Positions 1 through 8,668 of a DNA stretch of 64,000 nucleotides are shown here, one piece after another; within the stretch, counting starts at the first letter, position 1; each line of letters starts with the position of its first letter. Position numbers and translations under genes: made by a program. The stretch is from NCBI GenBank assembly GCA_937892525.1, contig CALAEV010000015.1:52381-116380 (forward strand), in the 5' to 3' direction. The notes under the pieces were generated by a model. That model made no database searches. It worked only from the letters and a program-made list of their open reading frames with translations, and had not been told where the DNA came from. The stretch comes from an uncultured Clostridia bacterium (GTDB taxonomy: Bacteria > Bacillota > Clostridia > Oscillospirales > Acutalibacteraceae).

Positions 1-446
1 GGTGCATTTTCGTAGTCAAATAATGTAAGCACTTGTCTGTGTGCTGTACCATTCCATTGGTCTTTACCGAATTCCTGTAAAATTACATTTTCAGGACTAT
101 ACCAAACACAACCGAAATCGTTAGCGTTATCTGTTTGCTGAATTAAAATTCTTGAATCTGCATTTGCTGTAACTGTTACTTCATTGTTTCTTGAGAAATG
201 AACACAATATGGTCTATCTACAAACTGATTTTCACGCTTTGCGTTTTCTTCTCTACCATCAAAGTAGTAGGTAACATCGCCTGAAAGTAAAAGAATTGCA
301 GTTTCGTTGAATTTATCCCACATTGTAAATGTCTGACCTGCATCTAACACTTTTACTGTGATATTCATAAGCATATCAGCATTTTTGCCATCCATTTCAC
401 AAAGGACTTTTTCGTTATTTTCGTTAAATTTTGGATTTTCGTACAT
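1..446 (-). CDS. iolB: 5-deoxy-glucuronate isomerase (IolB), N-terminal part
   Basis: The first 148 codons of a KduI/IolB-family cupin isomerase; the 3' end lies beyond the window edge. IolB converts 5-deoxy-D-glucuronate to 5-dehydro-2-deoxy-D-gluconate in the cytoplasm, the step before the IolC kinase. Visible family features are the N-terminal beta-rich half and the GTAHRQVLTLFDY stretch near the cut. The ATG at 446 has GGAGGG 8 nt upstream, and that SD lies inside the palindromic repeat at 451-498. iolC and iolJ follow on the same strand further upstream, which supports the call. Complete IolB proteins are about 270 residues, so roughly half is missing here. Confidence 0.82.
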   Translation of the reverse strand, partial: MYENPKFNENNEKVLCEMDGKNADMLMNITVKVLDAGQTFTMWDKFNETAILLLSGDVTYYFDGREENAKRENQFVDRPYCVHFSRNNEVTVTANADSRILIQQTDNANDFGCVWYSPENVILQEFGKDQWNGTAHRQVLTLFDYENA

Positions 447-450
447 ATAT

Positions 451-498
451 GAATCCCTCCACCGCTATCGCGGTCCCCCTCCCTTTAACAAGGGAGGC
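451..498. repeat. Short GC-rich palindromic repeat
   Basis: About 48 bases made of two small hairpins: ACC...GGT around GCTATCGC, then CCTCCCTT...AAGGGAGG. A second copy with a different first loop lies at 12021-12067. Repeats of this design are scattered through many Oscillospiraceae genomes. Here the GGAGGG at its left end serves as the apparent SD of iolB. Confidence 0.75.
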
Positions 499-503
499 AC
501 AAA

Positions 504-1190
504 TTAAACTCTCTCTTTATCGTCGGTTAATGAACCACTTGCACTTATTGGTATTGCTTCGCCTAAATATGTTGGTTCAGGTTGAATTTCACAATAGAAA
601 AGGTCTTTTACTCTTGCGAGCCATTCTCTCATATTGTTATAAAAACCATATTGCATTTTGTCGGCAGCCACGCCATAAGCATCTATACCCAATTTACGAG
701 CATCATAAATTGAACGATACAAATGGTATTTTTGAGTAACGATTACCATTTTTTCTACCTGAAAAACATCGCGAGCACGATACATTGACTCATAGGTTGA
801 AAGCCCTGCGTGGTCCATAAACACATTATCGGCAGGCACGCCTGCTTCAATAGCACAGTCTTTCATAATATTCACTTCGTCATATTCTTCACGTGCGTGG
901 TCGCCTGTCATAAGAATACGGTCCGTACAGCCTGTGAAATATACATCAATGCCAAAATCCAGTCTTTCTTGGAGCATTGGCGATGGCTCTGTACCCCAGA
1001 TGCCTGCACCCATAATCATTACACAATCAAAATCGTATTCGCCAACTTCGTCCATTGTGAGAATATACTCATCCACATAAGACACCATATAAATATTTAT
1101 GCCTGCGACTGCTATTCCCACTAAAAGAAACACGCAAAGTACTGTGGCTATTATTCGTTTGAAGATTTTGTTCTTAAATAACTTTTTCAT
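504..1190 (-). CDS. SanA/YdcF-like (DUF218) membrane-anchored protein
   Basis: About 228 residues. One N-terminal membrane segment (roughly residues 13-32, after a Lys-rich start) is followed by a DUF218 domain with the typical VMIMGAGIWG start, an LMTGD motif and the TQKYHLYRS stretch. Family members are envelope proteins of unclear chemistry; SanA in E. coli is linked to vancomycin exclusion. The ATG at 1190 was preferred over an upstream in-frame ATG at 1247 because the longer start would run into the preceding lipoprotein gene, which ends at 1196. It sits with that gene between iolC and iolB, an unusual place for an envelope protein. Confidence 0.78.
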   Translation of the reverse strand: MKKLFKNKIFKRIIATVLCVFLLVGIAVAGINIYMVSYVDEYILTMDEVGEYDFDCVMIMGAGIWGTEPSPMLQERLDFGIDVYFTGCTDRILMTGDHAREEYDEVNIMKDCAIEAGVPADNVFMDHAGLSTYESMYRARDVFQVEKMVIVTQKYHLYRSIYDARKLGIDAYGVAADKMQYGFYNNMREWLARVKDLFYCEIQPEPTYLGEAIPISASGSLTDDKERV

Positions 1191-1195
1191 ATCTT

Positions 1196-1831
1196 TTATA
1201 TTGATGAGAATTCTATTGTATATGTACCCGGAGCATCTACACTCCAAGCCATACTTCCTGAACTCTGTTCGCCAATATTGAGCATACCGGTACTTGTGCT
1301 TGTTTTTCTGACAACATTTCCGTTTGAATCTTTCATTACCATTCGCACTGTTGCAATTTTTTCTTCATCTATGCCGTCATCACAGCGTTTCATAGTAACA
1401 CGAATGTCAAACAAATAATTTTCCTCATCATACCAATAGCCGTTTGCAACAGACGCTTTTACAACCTCAAACTCTGCACCGAATGCAGTTACCTTAACAG
1501 GAAACTTTTGAGAAAAAACAAACTTTGGAGCCGTCTTTTGTGGCTTTGTTGTAGTAGGTTTAGTTGTTGTTGGTTTAGTTGTTGTAGGTTTACTTGTTGG
1601 CTTAGTAGTCGTTGGCTTTGCCTCAGTAGGTTTTTGTATTTTTTCTGTTGTTTCTGCCTCTGTTGTAGTTGTGGTTGTAGTAGTGGTTGTCGTGGTTGTT
1701 GTGGTAGTAGTCGTTGTGCTTTCTGTTGTAGATTCATCTACAGATGTTTTATCGCCACCACAAGAGGTTAAAGCAAAAAGCATTGATACAGACAACAAAA
1801 CTGCACACCATTTTTTTATAATTTTTTCCAT
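1196..1831 (-). CDS. Poly-threonine lipoprotein of unknown function
   Basis: About 211 residues. The N terminus is a lipoprotein signal: a lysine-rich start, a hydrophobic core and a lipobox ending LTSC. Next comes a low-complexity linker with a run of about 19 threonines and then TTTKP repeats (1540-1730), a spacer typical of surface lipoproteins. The C-terminal ~110 residues look like a small beta-sandwich (ending TYTIEFSSI), as in DUF4352/FxLYD-type extracellular domains; this is inference. ATG at 1831 was chosen; an in-frame TTG at 1840 is possible. No function can be assigned. Confidence 0.75.
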   Translation of the reverse strand: MEKIIKKWCAVLLSVSMLFALTSCGGDKTSVDESTTESTTTTTTTTTTTTTTTTTTTEAETTEKIQKPTEAKPTTTKPTSKPTTTKPTTTKPTTTKPQKTAPKFVFSQKFPVKVTAFGAEFEVVKASVANGYWYDEENYLFDIRVTMKRCDDGIDEEKIATVRMVMKDSNGNVVRKTSTSTGMLNIGEQSSGSMAWSVDAPGTYTIEFSSI

Positions 1832-1878
1832 ATCTTTCAATCCCTTATTTTTTATTACGGAAAATATGCCAAAAAGAA

Positions 1879-2895
1879 TTAAGCGCGAGCTATCATTTCG
1901 CCGTATTCTTCTTTTTCTTTCTTGATAAATTCTTTAACTGCGTCAACTGATGGCATATCCTGTGAGCAAGCGTGAGAAGCTACGAGCATTGCTGCAGACG
2001 CAGAGCCGAATTCGAGAGCATCAATAATCTCCCAACCTTCAAAAATACCATAAAGGAATGCGCTAGCATAACCGTCTCCACCACCGAATGATTTAAGAAG
2101 TTTTACAGGGAATGGTTTAATTGAATAGCTTTCGCCGTCATTTGTATATGCAGTTGAGCCCTCTTTACCGTGTTTGATAATAACGATTTTTGCATTCTGT
2201 GAGTGCCAGTATGCTGCAGTTTCTTTATCTGTCATACCTACTTTGATAAACTTCTCTGTAAGGTCATATTCTTCGCGAGAGCCAAGAATAATATCTGCTT
2301 CACGAGCAACTGAAGAATAATAAATTGCGATTTCATCAGCATTTTTCCAGTTATATGCACGGTAGTCAATATCAAAAATAATTGGCACACCATTTTTCTT
2401 TGCAAGTGCCACAGCCTTAAGAGCTGCTTCTCTTGATGGGCTTTCACTGAGTGCAGTACCAGAAATCAAAATCGCTTTTGCACGGTTGATATAGTCTTCG
2501 TCAATATCGTCAACATGGAGTTTAAGGTCAGCTGCCTCGTTACGATACATAACGATTGAGCTTTCAGTTTCCGACTTAATTTCAGTAAATGTAAGACCGA
2601 TTTTTTCGCCATCCTCACAACGCTTGATGTGAGATGTATCAATGCCCTCATTATCAAAATAGTCAGTTACGAATGTACCAAGTTGGTCATCTGAAACGCG
2701 AGCGAAAAATCCGCACTTTTTACCAAGACGAGCAAGTCCAACTGCAATATTTGCAGGTGAGCCACCTAAATATCTCTTAAATGTTGTGCTTTCGTTAAGT
2801 GGGCAATAATAGTCAACAGGATTTAAGTCAACTGCCACACGACCTAAAAGGATTAAATCAAATTCTTTGCTGTTATCAAATTCAATGTATTTCAT
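1879..2895 (-). CDS. iolC: 5-dehydro-2-deoxygluconokinase (IolC), PfkB family
   Basis: A 338-residue ribokinase/PfkB kinase that phosphorylates 5-dehydro-2-deoxy-D-gluconate, the fifth step of myo-inositol breakdown. The N terminus (LGRVAVDLNP) and the GGSPANIAVGLARLG sugar-binding signature at residues 44-58 match IolC better than KdgK. The C-terminal signature is GGGDGYASAF at 271-280, with the predicted catalytic base Asp274. It lies 9 bases after iolJ on the same strand, with iolB further along, so the three form one inositol segment. A second PfkB kinase at 12073-13170 is assigned to the KDG branch instead. Confidence 0.9.
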   Translation of the reverse strand: MKYIEFDNSKEFDLILLGRVAVDLNPVDYYCPLNESTTFKRYLGGSPANIAVGLARLGKKCGFFARVSDDQLGTFVTDYFDNEGIDTSHIKRCEDGEKIGLTFTEIKSETESSIVMYRNEAADLKLHVDDIDEDYINRAKAILISGTALSESPSREAALKAVALAKKNGVPIIFDIDYRAYNWKNADEIAIYYSSVAREADIILGSREEYDLTEKFIKVGMTDKETAAYWHSQNAKIVIIKHGKEGSTAYTNDGESYSIKPFPVKLLKSFGGGDGYASAFLYGIFEGWEIIDALEFGSASAAMLVASHACSQDMPSVDAVKEFIKKEKEEYGEMIARA

Positions 2896-2904
2896 AGTTT
2901 TTTC

Positions 2905-3747
2905 TTACCTTTCCATAAAACTGAAAACTTTTATATGTCTTTTAACATTTTCATAAACGCCAAGTGCTTCTTGTCTGCTCAACTCAAAATAGTTTGCTTT
3001 TTCGATTGGTTTGCAGTAATCAAGAGCATATTTTGCAAGATTATCAAAACTTGCTGTTGCGATATTGACTTTACGAACACCCAACATAATTGCTTGTTGG
3101 AACATTTCGTCAGTAATGCCTGTGCCACCGTGAAGCACAAGTGGAGTATCAACCATTTTGTTAATATCGTCAAGTACATCAAAACGAAGATTTGGAAGTA
3201 CAGGGTAATTACCGTGAGCGTTACCGATTGCAACTGCTAATGCGTCAACCCCTGTTTCATCGCAGAAAAGTTTTGCGTCGTCAGGGTTTGTGCATAAAAT
3301 TTCGTGAGCCGCACCGTCCCCCTCGTTACCACCTACAACGCCTAACTCTGCCTCGACAGTTGCACCATATTTATCTGCCATTTCGCGAACAGTTTTTACT
3401 GCCTTGATATTTTCTTCAAGTGGTAAGGTTGAGCCGTCAAACATTACAGAAGTGAAACCCATTTCTAACGCTTTTTGCACAGTTTCAATGCGAAGTCCGT
3501 GGTCAAGGTGGACTGCTATATCAACCTTTGCATTTTGTGCAGCAGAAATCATCATAGGTCCCATAAGCTCAAGCGGGGAGTTTTTAAGGCGACACTCTGC
3601 AATCTGTAAGACAATAGGAGTATTAAGTTCTTCTGCAGCCCAAACTGCACCCATAACCATTTCCATATTGCCTACGCTGAAAGCACCTACTGCAATATTG
3701 TTTTTCTCGGCATTTTCGAGGAGCTTTTTCATTGGAACTAAAGCCAA
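2905..3747 (-). CDS. iolJ: Class II aldolase, probable IolJ
   Basis: A 280-residue zinc-dependent class II aldolase. By context it cleaves 6-phospho-5-dehydro-2-deoxy-D-gluconate into DHAP and malonic semialdehyde; sequence alone cannot separate it from fructose-bisphosphate aldolase. Metal and phosphate motifs are present: HLDHG (80-84), EAELG (133-137), NAHG (177-180), LHGGTG (205-210) and NIAT (228-231). The start is taken as TTG at 3747, because GGAG lies 9 nt upstream and it gives the usual N terminus ALVPMKKLL. ATG at 3732 is the alternative. A good promoter lies at 3785-3813. Confidence 0.8.
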   Translation of the reverse strand: MALVPMKKLLENAEKNNIAVGAFSVGNMEMVMGAVWAAEELNTPIVLQIAECRLKNSPLELMGPMMISAAQNAKVDIAVHLDHGLRIETVQKALEMGFTSVMFDGSTLPLEENIKAVKTVREMADKYGATVEAELGVVGGNEGDGAAHEILCTNPDDAKLFCDETGVDALAVAIGNAHGNYPVLPNLRFDVLDDINKMVDTPLVLHGGTGITDEMFQQAIMLGVRKVNIATASFDNLAKYALDYCKPIEKANYFELSRQEALGVYENVKRHIKVFSFMER

Positions 3748-3784
3748 AACAACCCACTCCAATCCATTTTATTATAATTAATTT

Positions 3785-3813
3785 ATTTTAACACTTTACA
3801 CTTGTAAAATCAA
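3785..3813 (-). promoter_or_regulatory. Sigma-A type promoter of the iol segment, with dyad in spacer
   Basis: On the minus strand TTGATT and TAAAAT are separated by exactly 17 bases, about 40 bases before the iolJ start. The spacer contains TTACA-AG-TGTAA, a 5-bp inverted repeat placed where a repressor could block RNA polymerase. Operator function is inference. Confidence 0.6.
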
Positions 3814-3870
3814 TGTTTCAGGCAGATTTTGGGTATAAAAAAAATCCTGAAAAAACTGTGCAAAAACACA

Positions 3871-3905
3871 ATAAAAAGTCCGTCAACTACAAGAGTCAAC
3901 GGACT
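3871..3905 (-). terminator. Intrinsic terminator after the 3923-4612 gene
   Basis: AGTCCGT pairs with ACGGACT across a loop of about 15 bases that can extend the stem, followed on the minus strand by TTTTTATT. It separates the membrane-protein pair from the iol promoter. Confidence 0.75.
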
Positions 3906-3922
3906 ATTAAATAAATCTGAAA

Positions 3923-4612
3923 TTATTTGAGAAGTTTAAGCTTCCACATAGCAAGTGCGCCACCAACTGAAGCCACGATTGTTACAAAAATCATTGTACC
4001 AACTGCAAATGTAGGTGCTAAAACATAAACAAGAATACCAACAAGAATTGGGAATATTGAAATTCTCCAATGCTTTGCAAAATATGATGCGCCTAAAGCA
4101 CCAAAAAGTGCTGGAACAACATACTGGAATGCAGGTCTGAGAATTGAATCAGGGTCGTTGATATTGCCAAGGAATGGTGCAAAGAGAAGAACACCAACTG
4201 CAAGAATTACTGTTGTTGTAATTGCAGATGCACCAATAGCAAGTGTTGATACAATTTCACCTTCTTCTGAGTTTGCTTTAACATTTGCTCTGTCCATAGC
4301 ACTAAGTGCGCAAGGAAGCTTTAAGTTTGTAATGTTACCTGTTACGAATGAAAGATATGTACCACCTGCACCAAGCATTGGGGTATATGTGATAACCTCA
4401 ATAATAGCTGTAATCCAATAAACCGGAATAATTGAAACTAAAACTTTACCAAGAACATTCAAATCAGGGAATGCTGAGAAAAGCTTGTCTCCACCGAAGA
4501 TTGAGAAAATAAGTGGCACTGAAAAAAGTGCAAGTAATGCAAGAACTGTCCAGATTTTACCTTGAGTATGCATTTGTTCAATATAAGTTTTTTCTGTTTT
4601 ATTCTTTTTCAT
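3923..4612 (-). CDS. Multi-pass membrane protein, partner of the DUF5058 protein
   Basis: About 229 residues with around six predicted membrane segments after a short charged N terminus. It has no motif I can tie to a transporter family. The conserved-looking EVITYTPMLGAGGTYLSFVTGN stretch lies in the first third. It starts 12 bases after the DUF5058 gene with a strong GGAGGGG SD; ATG at 4612 has better spacing than the adjacent ATG at 4615. The two genes probably encode one membrane complex, perhaps a transporter, followed by a terminator. The substrate is unknown; proximity to iol genes is only a hint. Confidence 0.7.
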   Translation of the reverse strand: MKKNKTEKTYIEQMHTQGKIWTVLALLALFSVPLIFSIFGGDKLFSAFPDLNVLGKVLVSIIPVYWITAIIEVITYTPMLGAGGTYLSFVTGNITNLKLPCALSAMDRANVKANSEEGEIVSTLAIGASAITTTVILAVGVLLFAPFLGNINDPDSILRPAFQYVVPALFGALGASYFAKHWRISIFPILVGILVYVLAPTFAVGTMIFVTIVASVGGALAMWKLKLLK

Positions 4613-4624
4613 CATTACCCCTCC

Positions 4625-5425
4625 TTATCTCCAAGTAAAGTTTACAAGGTCAGCAGGAAGTACCTGAGTAAAGAGTACTGCTATACCCATAGCGCCAAAC
4701 ATTGCAATAGGAAGCACGAATGCTTCAAGTTTTTTAAGATTTTTCTTTCTGCAAAGATAGTCGAGTGCAATAGTGAAAATCATTGAAGAAAGTAATACTG
4801 AAATTGACATAAAACCTGCTGAAACGCCACCCTTTTCAACACCTGCCACAGCACGAGAAATGAATGCTGCAACAATACCGATGAATGCAGATGCGCTGAT
4901 AACGTCGCCAATATTTACGCCTGATTTCTTTTCTTCTTTTACTTCACCGTCAACGGTTTCTTTTTTCTTACCTGACATTACCTTGTTCATAGCCATATGT
5001 ACCTTTTTGCAAAGGAAAGGAAGAAGTACAAGTGGGAAGCAAGAGCCAATAGTCATAGCCCAAGCAATAGTTGAGAATGCTTTTGGGTCTTGAACCTCGT
5101 TTGCAAGGGAAGAGCCGATTACACCAAGTGCAGTATCTGCCGCAACAGTTTCATATGCAAGATTACCGATAACTGAAAGTCTAATCCAAGGAAGAACAAT
5201 TCCAAGTGCAGATGCAAGGGCTAAAACCGTTGCAAGAATTGAAATTGCAGGTGCGATTGTGAAAAGTACGCTTGAAAGAATTGTCTGTTTAACAACTGCT
5301 TTGTCCATACCAATTTCTTTTGCTCTTTTGTTGGCTTTTGCCATAAAGAAAACAGACTGAACAATAACAAATGCTACAACAAATAATGCAAGACCGTACA
5401 TAAGTGGGCCTGTTTTGAAGTCCAT
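4625..5425 (-). CDS. DUF5058-like membrane protein
   Basis: About 266 residues with an N-terminal membrane segment, a KANKRAKEIGMDKAV cytoplasmic helix and five or six further membrane segments. A charged loop (KKKETVDGEVKEEKKSG) splits the protein. The overall plan resembles the DUF5058 family, known only as membrane proteins of Firmicutes. First gene of a two-gene unit with its own promoter at 5456-5484, divergent from the leucine operon. A transport role is inferred from topology alone. Confidence 0.72.
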   Translation of the reverse strand: MDFKTGPLMYGLALFVVAFVIVQSVFFMAKANKRAKEIGMDKAVVKQTILSSVLFTIAPAISILATVLALASALGIVLPWIRLSVIGNLAYETVAADTALGVIGSSLANEVQDPKAFSTIAWAMTIGSCFPLVLLPFLCKKVHMAMNKVMSGKKKETVDGEVKEEKKSGVNIGDVISASAFIGIVAAFISRAVAGVEKGGVSAGFMSISVLLSSMIFTIALDYLCRKKNLKKLEAFVLPIAMFGAMGIAVLFTQVLPADLVNFTWR

Positions 5426-5455
5426 ATCTTCATCTCCTAAAAATTTTATGGGTAT

Positions 5456-5484
5456 ATTAAAACATTTTTTTACGATAAAATCAA
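5456..5484 (-). promoter_or_regulatory. Sigma-A type promoter of the DUF5058 pair
   Basis: Minus-strand TTGATT, a 17-base spacer and TTTAAT lie about 30 bases upstream of the ATG at 5425; GGAGATG provides the SD. Confidence 0.55.
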
Positions 5485-5546
5485 TAAAAAAACAAAATTA
5501 ATTCTTTTATAAATAATTTAACGATTTAATTGGTTAAAATTTTATG

Positions 5547-5575
5547 TTGACAAAGTGAAAAAAATACTATACAAT
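5547..5575 (+). promoter_or_regulatory. Strong sigma-A promoter of the leucine operon
   Basis: TTGACA at 5547-5552 and TACAAT at 5570-5575 with a 17-base spacer. Transcription should start near 5582, just before the T-box leader. Confidence 0.85.
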
Positions 5576-5581
5576 ATAACA

Positions 5582-5866
5582 CAATCAATTTAATCACCAC
5601 TATCGAAAAACAGTGAAGAAAACAAGACATAAATCACTTGATTTCAGAGAGTTGCCGTCTGGTGCAAGGCAACACAGTGTTTATGTGTATAACTCATTTC
5701 GGAGTTGCATAGGTGAAATCATAGCCTATGACGGTTGACCCCGTTACAAAGTCAGGCCTTGTTGGAGGTCGCAGAGGTTGGCATAAGCCGACGAATTAGG
5801 GTGGTACCACGGTAGAATTTTTCCATCGTCCCTATCAAAAGTTATTTGATAGTTGGGCGATTTTTC
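5582..5866 (+). promoter_or_regulatory. T-box leader with leucine (CTC) specifier
   Basis: The antiterminator core AGGGTGGTACCACGG is at 5798-5812. Stem I carries GGTGCAAGG at 5661-5669 and a specifier loop reading AACTCATTTCGGAG, with CTC (Leu) at 5693-5695. A terminator hairpin (ATCG...CGAT, about 5828-5865) ends in a T run. By known T-box logic, uncharged leucine tRNA binds the specifier and the GGTACCACGG bulge, favouring antitermination and leuA expression. Confidence 0.95.
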
Positions 5867-5884
5867 ATTTGGAGGAGATTTTAT

Positions 5885-7591
5885 ATGAAACAAGGTTGCG
5901 AAAAGTACATTCCTTTTACGCCGATTAACATTCCTGACAGACAGTGGCCAAGTAAGACTATTACTAAACCACCAATTTGGTGTTCAGTTGACTTGCGTGA
6001 TGGTAATCAGGCACTTATTGACCCAATGAACTTACAGGAAAAAATTGAGTATTTCAAGACTCTTGTAAATATTGGTTTTAAGGAAATTGAAGTTGGTTTT
6101 CCATCTGCATCTGAAACAGAATATGAAATTTTAAGAACACTTATTGAGAAAAATCTTATTCCTGACGATGTTACCATTCAAGTACTTGTGCAAAGTCGTG
6201 AACACTTAATCCGTAAAACATTTGAAGCTATTGACGGCGCTAAAAATGTAATTATTCACTTCTACAATTCAACTTCAACTTTACAGAGAAAAGTTGTTTT
6301 CAAGAAAGATATGGATGGTGTTATTGATATTGCCGTTCAGGGTGCAAAGCTTATTAAAGAGCTTACTGACGAACTTAAATCACAAAAAGATGTAAATATT
6401 CGTTATGAGTACTCCCCTGAAAGCTTTTCAGGTACAGAAATGGACAACGCTGTTCTTATTTGTGAAAAGGTTATGGAAGCCCTTGACATTACTGCAAACA
6501 ACAAGATTATTCTTAATCTTCCCGCGACAGTTGAGGGTAGCACTCCAAACGGACACGCCGACCAAATTGAATACTTCTGCAGAAAACTTAAAAATCGTGA
6601 AAATGCAATTATCAGTTTGCACCCACATAACGACCGTGGTACTGCTGTTGCAGCAGCTGAGCTTGGTCTTTTAGCAGGTGCTGACAGAATTGAGGGCACT
6701 CTTTTCGGTAACGGTGAGCGTACAGGTAATGTTGATATTGTTACTCTTGCTCTCAATATGTACACACAGGGTATTGACCCAAAACTTGATTTTTCACACA
6801 TGAACGAAATCAAAGAAATGTTTGAACGCACAACAAAAATGCCTGTTGACCCAAGAAAGCCATATGGTGGCGAACTTGTGTTTACTGCGTTCTCCGGTTC
6901 ACATCAAGACGCTATCAACAAGGGTAAAGAATATATGCGTACAAGCGGCACAGAATATTGGGAAGTTCCTTACTTACCTATCGACCCTGCTGATGTTGGC
7001 CGTGAATATGAGCCAATTATCCGTATCAACAGTCAGTCCGGTAAGGGTGGCGTTGCATACATTATGGCAGAATACGGCTACAAGATGCCAAAAGCTATGC
7101 ATCCAGAATTTTCAAAGATTGTTCAGAAAGTCTGCGACGAAAAAGGCAAGGAACTCCAGAAAGAAGAAGTTTACAATCTTTTCCAACAGGAATATCTCAA
7201 TGTCGCAGGCCCTTACAAATTGCTTAGTTACAAATTCTATGAAGAACGCGAACACGGCGAAGACCAGTCAAGAGTACACTTTGTTGGTACTGTTCAGTAC
7301 AACGGCAACGAGCCACAACAGATTGAAGGTATTGCATCTGGTCCTATCAGCGCATTCTGTCAAGCTATGAACACAATCGGTCTTGGGGAATACCACTTCA
7401 TTGACTACTCTGAACACGCTATTTCATTGGGCTCAGACTCAAAGGCTGTCAGCTATATTCACATCACAAACCCACAGGGAAAAGACGTTTTCGGTATTGG
7501 CATTTCACACAATATCAACTACGCATCTATCAAGGGTATTCTTTGCGCAGTTAACCGCTGTTTACCAAATGTAGTTAGAGAGGTAGAGTAA
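5885..7591 (+). CDS. leuA: 2-isopropylmalate synthase, long (type 2) form
   Basis: 568 residues. It condenses acetyl-CoA with 2-oxoisovalerate, the first committed step of leucine synthesis. The TIM barrel holds DLRDGNQAL (36-44) and the metal motif HPHND (246-250), then GNGERTGN; the last ~130 residues form the LeuA dimer/allosteric domain. Length and the N terminus ([14 protein letters not shown]) fit the longer actinobacterial-type enzyme rather than the ~510-residue form. ATG at 5885 has GGAGGAG 7 nt upstream. An in-frame ATG at 5846 lies inside the T-box terminator and was rejected. leuB follows after one base. Confidence 0.95.
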   Translation: MKQGCEKYIPFTPINIPDRQWPSKTITKPPIWCSVDLRDGNQALIDPMNLQEKIEYFKTLVNIGFKEIEVGFPSASETEYEILRTLIEKNLIPDDVTIQVLVQSREHLIRKTFEAIDGAKNVIIHFYNSTSTLQRKVVFKKDMDGVIDIAVQGAKLIKELTDELKSQKDVNIRYEYSPESFSGTEMDNAVLICEKVMEALDITANNKIILNLPATVEGSTPNGHADQIEYFCRKLKNRENAIISLHPHNDRGTAVAAAELGLLAGADRIEGTLFGNGERTGNVDIVTLALNMYTQGIDPKLDFSHMNEIKEMFERTTKMPVDPRKPYGGELVFTAFSGSHQDAINKGKEYMRTSGTEYWEVPYLPIDPADVGREYEPIIRINSQSGKGGVAYIMAEYGYKMPKAMHPEFSKIVQKVCDEKGKELQKEEVYNLFQQEYLNVAGPYKLLSYKFYEEREHGEDQSRVHFVGTVQYNGNEPQQIEGIASGPISAFCQAMNTIGLGEYHFIDYSEHAISLGSDSKAVSYIHITNPQGKDVFGIGISHNINYASIKGILCAVNRCLPNVVREVE

Positions 7592-7592
7592 T

Positions 7593-8666
7593 ATGAAAGA
7601 ATATAATATTGTTGTATTAAAGGGTGACGGAATCGGCCCTGAAATAGTTGACGAGGCACTTAAAGTGCTTGACGCAACAGGCGAAAAGTACGGATTTAAG
7701 TTTAATTATGATTATCAGTTAATTGGTGGTGCTGCTATTGACGAAACAGGCGAGCCACTCCCACAAGCAACAGTTGACGCTTGCAAAAAAGCAGATTGCG
7801 TATTTTTAGGTGCAGTTGGTGGGCCAAAATGGGATGTACTCCCTGGTAATCAGCGCCCTGAAAAAGGACTTCTTGGCATTCGTGGTGCATTAGGACTTTA
7901 TGCAAATCTTCGCCCTGCAAAGATTTTTGAGCCACTTAAAAGCGCGTCACCTATCAAGGATAGTATTATCGGTGACGGACTTGACATTATGATTGTCCGT
8001 GAGCTTACAGGTGGTATTTACTTTGGTGAGCGTGGCAGAAAAGAGGTTGACGGCAACCCTGCTGCATACGATACAGAAATGTATTCAGTTCCTGAAATAG
8101 AGAGAATTGCAAGAACTGCTTACGAAATGGCTATGAAGCGAAATAAGAAACTTACAAGCGTTGACAAGGCAAACGTTCTTGAAAGTTCTCGTCTTTGGAG
8201 AGAAACTGTAATCAAAATGTCTGCTGAATACCCAGAAGTTGAGCTTTCTCACATGTACGTTGACAACTGTGCTATGCAGTTAGTTCGCAACCCAGGGCAG
8301 TTTGATGTTATTGTTACTTCAAACATTTTTGGTGACATTCTTTCTGACGAGGCATCTATGATTAGTGGTTCAATCGGTATGTTGGCATCTGCATCTTTGG
8401 CAACCGGCAAAATGGGACTTTATGAGCCAATTCACGGCTCTGCACCTGATATTGCAGGTCAACAGAAGGCAAATCCACTTGCAACAATCCTTTCTGCAGC
8501 TATGATGTTACAGTATTCATTTGATGAAAAAGAAGCTGCAAAGGCTATTGAAGATGCAGTTGATGAGGCATTAAGAATGGCTCGTACACCTGACATTTAT
8601 GAAGATGGCTTTAAGAAAGTTACAACAAGTGAAATGGGCGACCTTGTAGTGTCATTATTGAAATAA
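7593..8666 (+). CDS. leuB: 3-isopropylmalate dehydrogenase
   Basis: 357 residues, the usual LeuB length. It oxidises and decarboxylates 3-isopropylmalate to 2-oxoisocaproate using NAD. Family signatures are the N-terminal [11 protein letters not shown], the substrate arginines around [10 protein letters not shown] and ANLRPAK, the [21 protein letters not shown] metal-binding stretch (signature of isocitrate/isopropylmalate dehydrogenases), and [12 protein letters not shown] near the NAD site. It follows leuA with a one-base gap and is read from the same T-box leader. leuC/leuD are not in the window. Confidence 0.96.
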   Translation: MKEYNIVVLKGDGIGPEIVDEALKVLDATGEKYGFKFNYDYQLIGGAAIDETGEPLPQATVDACKKADCVFLGAVGGPKWDVLPGNQRPEKGLLGIRGALGLYANLRPAKIFEPLKSASPIKDSIIGDGLDIMIVRELTGGIYFGERGRKEVDGNPAAYDTEMYSVPEIERIARTAYEMAMKRNKKLTSVDKANVLESSRLWRETVIKMSAEYPEVELSHMYVDNCAMQLVRNPGQFDVIVTSNIFGDILSDEASMISGSIGMLASASLATGKMGLYEPIHGSAPDIAGQQKANPLATILSAAMMLQYSFDEKEAAKAIEDAVDEALRMARTPDIYEDGFKKVTTSEMGDLVVSLLK

Positions 8667-8668
8667 TT

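Noticed and set aside
1671..1925. Plus-strand frame coding a long valine run
   Set aside because: It is the complement of the poly-threonine linker in the minus-strand lipoprotein gene.
5846..5884. N-terminal extension of LeuA from an in-frame ATG
   Set aside because: It lies in the T-box terminator hairpin; the ATG at 5885 has a good SD and gives the family N terminus.
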